A stretch of 11,248 bases of DNA from an uncultured bacterium (GTDB lineage Bacteria; Cyanobacteriota; Vampirovibrionia; Gastranaerophilales; Gastranaerophilaceae): assembly GCA_900554095.1 (NCBI GenBank), contig USGC01000043.1, forward strand, positions 1-11,248, written 5' to 3'. Under the pieces are notes generated by a model. The model saw only the letters and a program-made list of their open reading frames with translations, had not been told where the DNA came from and made no database searches. Positions 7,228 through 11,248 of the stretch are shown here, piece by piece. The position numbers and the translations under genes were made by a program. Position 1 is the first letter of the stretch. Every line of letters begins with the position of its first letter.

Positions 7228-8043
7228 CTACTTTCTTACAATTTCAAAAATTTGTTTACATATACTAAAAAGGTTTTCTGCTTTGTCAAGAGGAATCATG
7301 TTAGGGCCGTCGCAGAGAGCTTCATCAGGGTTTGGGTGAATTTCAAAGAACAGCGCATTAGCGCCTGCTGCAATTGCGGCTTTTGCCAAAACCGGTACAA
7401 ATTCTCTTTCTCCGCCCGAACAAGTTCCGTGAGCACCCGGAAGCTGAACGCTATGAGTCGCATCAAACACAACTGGATAATTGAATTTCTGCATAATAGG
7501 CATTGAGCGGAAATCTACAACAAGATTGTTATACCCAAAGCTGACGCCGCGTTCAGTTAATAAAATATTTGAATTTCCAGAATCTTCAATCTTTTTTATT
7601 AAAGTTTTCATTTGTTCAGGCGCAAGGAATTGACCTTTTTTAATATTAACTATTTTGCCTGTCTTGGCCGCGGCAACAAGAATATCTGTCTGACGGCACA
7701 AGAAAGCTGGAATTTGAATAATATCAGCGACCTCTGCTGCTTTTTGGGCTTGTTCCGGAAGATGAATATCCGTTACAATTGGTACATTGTATCTTTTTTT
7801 GATTTCAGCAAGCATTTCGAGCCCTTTTTCCAGGCCTGGCCCCCTATATGAACACAGGGAAGTTCTGTTTGCTTTATCAAAAGAAGATTTAAATACAAAA
7901 TTTATATCAAGTCTTTTGGTTATTTCTTTTAATTTAGCCGCTGTTTTGTCGAGGATTTCAATATTCTCAATGGCGCAGGGGCCCGCAAGAATAGTTAATT
8001 TCTCCCCGCCGATTTCAAAATCATTTAATTTAATTTTTTTCAT
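7228..8043 (-). CDS. kdsA: 3-deoxy-8-phosphooctulonate (KDO-8-P) synthase, metal-dependent type
   Basis: The enzyme condenses phosphoenolpyruvate with arabinose-5-phosphate to KDO-8-phosphate for the lipopolysaccharide core, in the cytoplasm. Visible signatures are ILAGPCAIEN, FVFKSSFDKANRTS, SYRGPGLEKGLEML, TDIHLPEQAQ, IQIPAFLCRQTD, VNIKKGQFLAPEQM and FDATHSVQLPG. Counting from the ATG at 8043 gives 271 residues with C23, H197, E234 and D245. Their spacing equals the metal ligands of the Aquifex enzyme, so this is the metal-dependent class, unlike E. coli KdsA, which has Asn at the first position. The frame stays open to ATGs at 8052 and 8070. I chose 8043 because it gives the family's N-terminus and the best promoter places transcription start near 8052. 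KdsA implies a Gram-negative envelope, which conflicts with the SpoVB-bearing left end. Confidence 0.96.
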   Translation of the reverse strand: MKKIKLNDFEIGGEKLTILAGPCAIENIEILDKTAAKLKEITKRLDINFVFKSSFDKANRTSLCSYRGPGLEKGLEMLAEIKKRYNVPIVTDIHLPEQAQKAAEVADIIQIPAFLCRQTDILVAAAKTGKIVNIKKGQFLAPEQMKTLIKKIEDSGNSNILLTERGVSFGYNNLVVDFRSMPIMQKFNYPVVFDATHSVQLPGAHGTCSGGEREFVPVLAKAAIAAGANALFFEIHPNPDEALCDGPNMIPLDKAENLFSICKQIFEIVRK

Positions 8044-8058
8044 ATTTTCCATATCCTG

Positions 8059-8087
8059 ATTATATGCCAAACAGGCTGAAATTACAA
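8059..8087 (-). promoter_or_regulatory. Promoter of the kdsA-hydrolase-pheS operon
   Basis: On the minus strand a consensus -10 TATAAT (8064-8059) lies exactly 17 nt downstream of TTGTAA (8087-8082), a four-of-six -35 match. Transcription would begin near 8052, so the kdsA mRNA would have a leader of about 9 nt before the ATG at 8043, or none if translation starts at 8052. Confidence 0.6.
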
Positions 8088-8126
8088 GCTTATTGTGTTT
8101 TTATTTCATATGTGTTAAAATTCAGC

Positions 8127-8142
8127 TATAACATCAGGAGAG
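8127..8142 (+). promoter_or_regulatory. -10 element and ribosome binding site for the M16-like gene
   Basis: TATAAC (8127-8132) is a plausible -10 element with only a weak -35 upstream. AGGAGAG (8136-8142) is a strong ribosome binding site 5-7 nt before the ATG at 8148. It fixes the start there rather than at the in-frame ATG at 8064, which would overlap the divergent kdsA promoter. If the -10 is used, the leader is very short, so the promoter part is the less certain element. Confidence 0.45.
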
Positions 8143-8147
8143 AGCAA

Positions 8148-9362
8148 ATGAATGAAAAACTTACAAAATTAAATAACAATATTGAATTTTTTTACGAAAG
8201 AGCGCAAAACACTCCAAGAGCAGCTTTTTGTTTAAATATTTCACTGAATGAACCTGAAAAAAGTCCGGGAATTTATTCAGTAATGGCGAGACTTTTCATG
8301 CAAGGAACAAAATCCCGCACGGCTGAACAGATTGCTCAGGAATTCGATAAATATGCAATTGAATTTTCATCAGAATGCCGTCCTGACTATTTAAGATTTC
8401 GTTTTCTTTGCCTGAACGAGGATTTTGATAAGGCAATTGAACTTGTCGAAGACATTGTAAAAAATTCTACTTTTGAAGAGTTTGATAAAGAAATCGCAAA
8501 AATGGAAGGTGAAATTATTGCAGAACTTGATTCGCCAAGAGGCAAAGCCCTTGAAAATTACTACAAAAACATTTTTGAAGGCCACTGTTATGGCAATACT
8601 TACACTAAAATCCTTGAAAACATTCATAATATTAAAAAAGAAGATGTAATTAATGCGTATAAAAATATTCTTGAAAACAGTAAAAAGGTAATTACGTTTG
8701 TAGGAGACATTGATTTTGAAAAGGTTTTAGGCGATGTTAACAAATCTTTCAAAGATATAGAGAATTTAAAAGATGAAAGCGCTTGTCCATCACCCAAAGC
8801 AATTTGCACTAAAAAAGAGGTTGAAATAATTAAGCCAGACGCGAACCAATCTCATATTATTCAAGGCTGGCTTGTGCCAACTTATAAAAGTGAAGAATAC
8901 GCTGCATTAATTTTGTTGAACATAATTCTCGGTGCAAGCGGACTTTCTTCAAGGCTGTTTTTGGAACTGCGCGACAAAAAAGGGCTTGCTTATGTTGTTA
9001 GAAGTTCTTATGAACCTTTCGCGCTTGCGGCAAACTTCTCCATCTATATTGCAACAGAACCGAAAAATATTGAAACTTCTTTAAAAGGTTTTAATGAGGA
9101 AATTGCTAAAATTAAAGATGTTTTGGTAGGGCCCGAAGAGTTGGAAAATGCTAAAAATAATATTTATGGAAAATGGGCTTTCGCTCAAGAAACTAATCTT
9201 CAAAAAGCAAGCATTTATGCTCACAACGGAATATTAGGCCTTGGATTTGACTTTAACAAAAAAATTAAAGAAAAAGTTTCACAAGTTACTTCTGAGCAAA
9301 TTCAAAATTGTGCAAGAAAGTATTTTAACGAAAACTTTGTTCTTTCGATTTTAAAGCCGTAA
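8148..9362 (+). CDS. M16-family peptidase homologue without the HxxEH zinc motif (probably inactive subunit)
   Basis: The 404-residue length and two-lobed layout are those of M16B processing peptidases. The N-terminal lobe has NTPRAAFCLNISLNEPEKSPGI, equivalent to the metal-site strand, but the stretch that is normally PGIAHFLEHMLFKGT reads PGIYSVMARLFMQGT (residues 40-54). The zinc ligands His, Glu and His are replaced by S44, A47 and R48. The C-terminal lobe keeps the conserved LSSRLFLELRDKKGLAYVV with its Arg-Tyr pair. This split pattern is typical of the non-catalytic partner in heterodimeric M16 proteases (as in the mitochondrial processing peptidase alpha subunit and bacterial M16B pairs), where one chain supplies zinc and the other the Arg/Tyr pair. 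No partner gene is in the window. No signal peptide is visible, so a cytosolic location is inferred. It is transcribed divergently from kdsA. Confidence 0.85.
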   Translation: MNEKLTKLNNNIEFFYERAQNTPRAAFCLNISLNEPEKSPGIYSVMARLFMQGTKSRTAEQIAQEFDKYAIEFSSECRPDYLRFRFLCLNEDFDKAIELVEDIVKNSTFEEFDKEIAKMEGEIIAELDSPRGKALENYYKNIFEGHCYGNTYTKILENIHNIKKEDVINAYKNILENSKKVITFVGDIDFEKVLGDVNKSFKDIENLKDESACPSPKAICTKKEVEIIKPDANQSHIIQGWLVPTYKSEEYAALILLNIILGASGLSSRLFLELRDKKGLAYVVRSSYEPFALAANFSIYIATEPKNIETSLKGFNEEIAKIKDVLVGPEELENAKNNIYGKWAFAQETNLQKASIYAHNGILGLGFDFNKKIKEKVSQVTSEQIQNCARKYFNENFVLSILKP

Positions 9363-9400
9363 ATTTTTTTTGAAGGATGATTAGTCAGGGAATGTGCAAG

Positions 9401-9419
9401 TTATTCAACTATTGAATAA
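9401..9419. repeat. Perfect 8-bp palindrome (TTATTCAA / TTGAATAA, 3-nt loop)
   Basis: TTATTCAA at 9401-9408 is followed by CTA and its exact reverse complement TTGAATAA at 9412-9419. It is AT-only apart from one base pair per arm and has no following T-run, so it is a poor intrinsic terminator. It lies just upstream of a TATAGT (9425-9430) that could be the -10 of the OmpA-like gene, placing the palindrome at the -35/spacer, a typical operator position. Confidence 0.5.
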
Positions 9420-9488
9420 TAGGGTATAGTGTACACAAAATTTAGCTGTTTCAAGTTGTATATTTGGGCGGCAGTGAGGACTTGGCTT

Positions 9489-10040
9489 TTGAAAAAATTT
9501 ATTTTGATAATTCTGATAATTTTTTTAAATGCATCAAAGACATTCCCGGACGAATATCCGAGAACTATTTATATTAGTGCCACAGCCGCTCCGGAAGCTT
9601 CTGCAATACAAACTCTGTTTGAGCAGGCGTTGGGGCCATGTGAAGGAATTATTTATACAAAAGTCCCAAGAGGGTTAATTATTTCGGTTGATGAAGAAAA
9701 CTTTTTCCATCAAGGAGAAGCTGATATAAAGCTTTCAGGCAAAAAAATATTGGATGGTGTTGTCTCTGTTTTACACAAGATTAACAACGAATGCACTGTG
9801 GAAAGCCATACACAGGATAACGATTATTCAAAAAGTGCGTATGATGCGGATTGGGAATTGTCAAACGCCAGGGCAAACAGTATTGCTGATTATCTTGTAT
9901 TTTGCGGGAAAGTGCCGTCAAGAAGGATTTTTGCGCTGGGGTATGGTGAAATAATGCCTTTTAAAGGTAATGTTTCTGGTGCAGATGGAATTGATAAACG
10001 GATTGATTTTGTAATTTTTGATTATGAACTTAAGCGATAA
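9489..10040 (+). CDS. Exported or membrane-anchored OmpA/MotB-domain protein
   Basis: From a TTG at 9489 the product is 183 residues. It starts KKFILIILIIFLNASKTFP, a classic signal peptide or N-terminal anchor. Next comes PRGLIISVDEENFFHQGEADI, matching the start of MotB/OmpA C-terminal domains, then an OmpA-like core: VESHTQ, DWELSNARANSIADYLV, FALGYGEIMPF and IDKRIDFVIF. This fold binds peptidoglycan. The key Arg (in LSNARA) is present, but the Asp of the usual HTDN reads Gln, with an Asp one residue later. DWELSNARA is closer to MotB than to Pal. GAGGA at 9476-9480 is 8 nt before the TTG. A GTG at 9429 would add 20 residues before the hydrophobic segment but overlaps the likely -10. The gene ends in an 11-nt tail-to-tail overlap with the sigma factor. 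A MotB-like stator role is only inferred; no motA is seen. Confidence 0.72.
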   Translation: MKKFILIILIIFLNASKTFPDEYPRTIYISATAAPEASAIQTLFEQALGPCEGIIYTKVPRGLIISVDEENFFHQGEADIKLSGKKILDGVVSVLHKINNECTVESHTQDNDYSKSAYDADWELSNARANSIADYLVFCGKVPSRRIFALGYGEIMPFKGNVSGADGIDKRIDFVIFDYELKR

Positions 10041-10857
10041 TGCTTTGTTTAAGACGCGATGTGCGGTTTTCGCTGAGAATATTTTTAAGCTTCATAATTG
10101 ATTGAGCGTGAAGCTGGCAAACTCGAGATTCTGACATGTTTAATGTAGCGCCGATTTCTTTTAAGGTCATGTTTTCTTGATAGTATAAAACCATTATGAC
10201 ACGTTCACGTTCGGGCAAACGTTTAAGCGCTTTTTCTAACTGGAACTTAACATCGTTTTCTTCTGTTTGTTCTTGCGGGTTAAGTTTGTTTGTATCTTCA
10301 ATTGTGTCAATAATTTCAATTGAATCTTCTGTATTTCCGCGCTTTTCATACAAAGATGTCATTGTTGTATCTTCTGACAAAAGCTGCGATACTTTATCCG
10401 GTGTCATGTCAACAGCGTTTGCTATTTCTGTTGTAGTAGGCATGCGGCCTAATTCTTGTTTTAGTTTTTCGGTTGCTGCTTTTATGTCTTTAATTTTTTT
10501 TCTAACGCTTCTTGGCAAAAAATCTTGAGAGCGAATTCTATCAAGTATTGCGCCTCTTATACGAATAAGCGCATAGGTTTCAAAGCGTGTATTTTTCTGT
10601 GGTGCATATCTTTCAATAGCGTTAATCAGACCTTCTACACCGTATCCGGCAATGTCTTCAAGAGAAATCGTCGATGGCAGTGTAACCTTTACCCGACCCA
10701 CAACATAACGAATTAAATAGATGTATTGCACGATTAAGGTGTCGCGCACACTTTTTTGAGTTTTGTCTTTTAAATACTCTTCCCAAGTGTGAGCAAGTTC
10801 TTCTTCATTCATTCTTTTTATGTTGTTGTAAGATGTGAAATCAAAACTTTGACTCAT
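10030..10857 (-). CDS. fliA: RNA polymerase sigma factor, FliA/WhiG family (sigma-28 type)
   Basis: The 275-residue protein shows the sigma70 regions of the FliA/WhiG class. Region 2 contains LIVQYIYLIRYVVGRVKVTLP, SLEDIAGYGVEGLINAIERY and TRFETYALIRIRGAILDRIRS, with the family's DFLPRSVRKK after it. Region 3 contains LGRMPTTTEIANAVDMTPDKV. Region 4 is the helix-turn-helix RERVIMVLYYQENMTLKEIG plus MSESRVCQLHAQSIMKLK. Region 1.1 is absent, as expected for alternative sigmas. FliA directs flagellar and chemotaxis genes and WhiG-type homologues direct developmental genes; which applies here is unknown because no flagellar structural gene lies in the window. The ATG at 10857 is preceded by GGCGGAT. 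The last 11 nt overlap the OmpA/MotB-like gene on the other strand, so the two transcripts are antisense at their ends. Confidence 0.93.
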   Translation of the reverse strand: MSQSFDFTSYNNIKRMNEEELAHTWEEYLKDKTQKSVRDTLIVQYIYLIRYVVGRVKVTLPSTISLEDIAGYGVEGLINAIERYAPQKNTRFETYALIRIRGAILDRIRSQDFLPRSVRKKIKDIKAATEKLKQELGRMPTTTEIANAVDMTPDKVSQLLSEDTTMTSLYEKRGNTEDSIEIIDTIEDTNKLNPQEQTEENDVKFQLEKALKRLPERERVIMVLYYQENMTLKEIGATLNMSESRVCQLHAQSIMKLKNILSENRTSRLKQSIIA

Positions 10858-10962
10858 TAATCCGCCTGAATTATTAAAATATGTTACATTATTATTCTAT
10901 ATGATTCAGATAGAGTTACATCATTTAAAAGGTTGAAATGTGTGATGTTTTTAAACAATATA

Positions 10963-10990
10963 TTGCACTCTTAGATATACGTGATATAAT
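10963..10990 (+). promoter_or_regulatory. Candidate promoter in the 271-nt intergenic region 10858-11128
   Basis: A consensus -10 TATAAT (10985-10990) lies 16 nt downstream of TTGCAC (10963-10968), a weak -35. It points towards the gene at 11129 and would leave a leader of about 130 nt. The rest of the region is very AT-rich with several other TATAAA-like runs. I see no strong hairpin, tRNA or small ORF in it. The divergent sigma-factor promoter must also lie here but no clear match stands out. Confidence 0.4.
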
Positions 10991-11128
10991 TAGCTTATAA
11001 AGAAGTTTATGTGCAGACTTTTGGTTTTATGTAAATAATTGTAAACTAATTTATTAAATGATAGCAAATAAATTATTTTCGAATTTTTATATTAACTATA
11101 AAGTGTGTAAAAAAGGAAGGACACAATT

Positions 11129-11248
11129 ATGGTAGATGCAGTAAACAATTACAACAATCGCAGCCGTGAATATGGTTACGGCGGACTTGGCTTGGCCGCA
11201 GGTGCAGCAGCAGGTGCAGCAGCTGAAGAAAAGACAGAATTTGACGTA
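11129..11248 (+). CDS. N-terminus of an Ala/Gly-rich protein running into an L7/L12-like segment (partial)
   Basis: Forty codons are visible before the right edge. AAGGA at 11117-11121 sits 7 nt before the ATG, a good ribosome binding site. The first ~20 residues (MVDAVNNYNNRSREYGYGG) are polar and Tyr/Asn-rich and I do not recognise them. Then comes LGLAAGAAAGAAA, followed by EEKTEFDV. AAEEKTEFDV is the characteristic end of the hinge and start of the C-terminal domain of ribosomal protein L7/L12. However, the expected L7/L12 N-terminal dimerisation domain (about 30 residues of helix) is not there. The Ala/Gly part is encoded by a tandem 12-nt repeat. Either this is an unusual L12-domain protein, or the sequence switches at the repeat to an rplL gene from another template. 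Only the reading frame and start are firm. Confidence 0.6.
   Translation, partial: MVDAVNNYNNRSREYGYGGLGLAAGAAAGAAAEEKTEFDV
11198..11221 (+). repeat. Tandem direct repeat, 2 x 12 nt (GCAGGTGCAGCA)
   Basis: Two perfect adjacent copies (11198-11209 and 11210-11221) encode Ala-Gly-Ala-Ala twice. They sit exactly between the unrecognised N-terminus and the L7/L12-like AEEKTEFDV segment. Low-complexity Ala codons of this kind also occur in rplL hinge regions, which makes the repeat a natural point for slippage, recombination or misassembly. Confidence 0.8.

Noticed and set aside
8064..8147. N-terminal extension of the M16-like protein from the ATG at 8064
   Set aside because: The extension has no family similarity, covers the divergent kdsA promoter, and the ATG at 8148 has a strong AGGAG site.
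9401..9419. Intrinsic terminator for the M16-like gene
   Set aside because: The hairpin is AT-rich, lacks a T-run and lies about 40 nt past the stop; an operator or incidental palindrome is as likely.
10031..10040. Possible sigma-28 promoter, as TAAGCGATAA resembles GCCGATAA
   Set aside because: No TAAA box lies about 15 nt upstream, and the site is the overlapping 3' ends of two genes.
1..11248. CRISPR array, insertion sequence, tRNA, rRNA, phage or defence system
   Set aside because: No spaced direct repeats, transposase, terminal inverted repeats, tRNA cloverleaf or rRNA sequence was recognised anywhere; gene content is housekeeping and envelope.

Overview
The window looks like two unrelated gut bacterial genomes joined end to end. 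Positions 1 to about 2,700 read as a low-to-moderate GC Clostridia (Lachnospiraceae-like) segment: a SpoVB/MurJ-type flippase running off the left edge on the minus strand, then an Rrf2/IscR-type iron-sulfur regulator and a NifS/IscS cysteine desulfurase on the plus strand. From about 2,700 to the right edge the DNA is clearly more AT-rich and codes for a Gram-negative-type organism. KdsA (a KDO/LPS enzyme), a cyanobacteria-like GatB tail, a MotB/OmpA-like protein and a FliA/WhiG-type sigma factor are compatible with a non-photosynthetic relative of Cyanobacteria (Gastranaerophilales/Vampirovibrionia). That placement is inference from gene content and protein style, not from a search.

Layout. 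(1) 1-1003 minus: N-terminal part of a SpoVB-like flippase. (2) 1004-1139: divergent intergenic region with a TTGACA-17-TATCCT promoter and an imperfect palindrome. (3) 1140-1583: the IscR-like regulator, overlapping nifS by 8 nt. nifS carries an in-frame TGA at 2200-2202 and, near its 3' end, turns into the last ~48 residues of GatB, so the reading frame spans the apparent junction. (4) 2858-3919: a SIS-domain sugar isomerase, tightly coupled to the GatB tail. (5) 3955-5538: a polytopic GT-C glycosyltransferase. (6) 8043-5540 minus: a compact operon of kdsA, a glyoxalase-II-like metallohydrolase and pheS, convergent with the glycosyltransferase. (7) 8148-9362: an M16 peptidase homologue without its zinc motif. 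(8) 9489-10040: an exported or anchored OmpA/MotB-domain protein, ending tail to tail with an 11-nt overlap against a FliA-family sigma factor (10857-10030 minus). (9) 11129-11248: start of an Ala/Gly-rich protein whose last visible residues match the hinge and C-terminal-domain start of ribosomal protein L7/L12.

How the genes work together. On the left, the IscR-like repressor and cysteine desulfurase form the start of an iron-sulfur assembly operon; the expected nifU/iscU partner is missing because the sequence switches genome. On the right, the genes are mostly envelope and housekeeping functions: KDO synthesis, membrane glycosyl transfer, amino-sugar metabolism, peptidoglycan-associated protein and Phe-tRNA charging. 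I see no CRISPR array, tRNA, rRNA, insertion sequence or defence system. The most striking signals are the nifS::gatB fusion and the L7/L12-like fusion at the right end; I judge both more likely assembly chimeras than new biology, but both can be tested directly.
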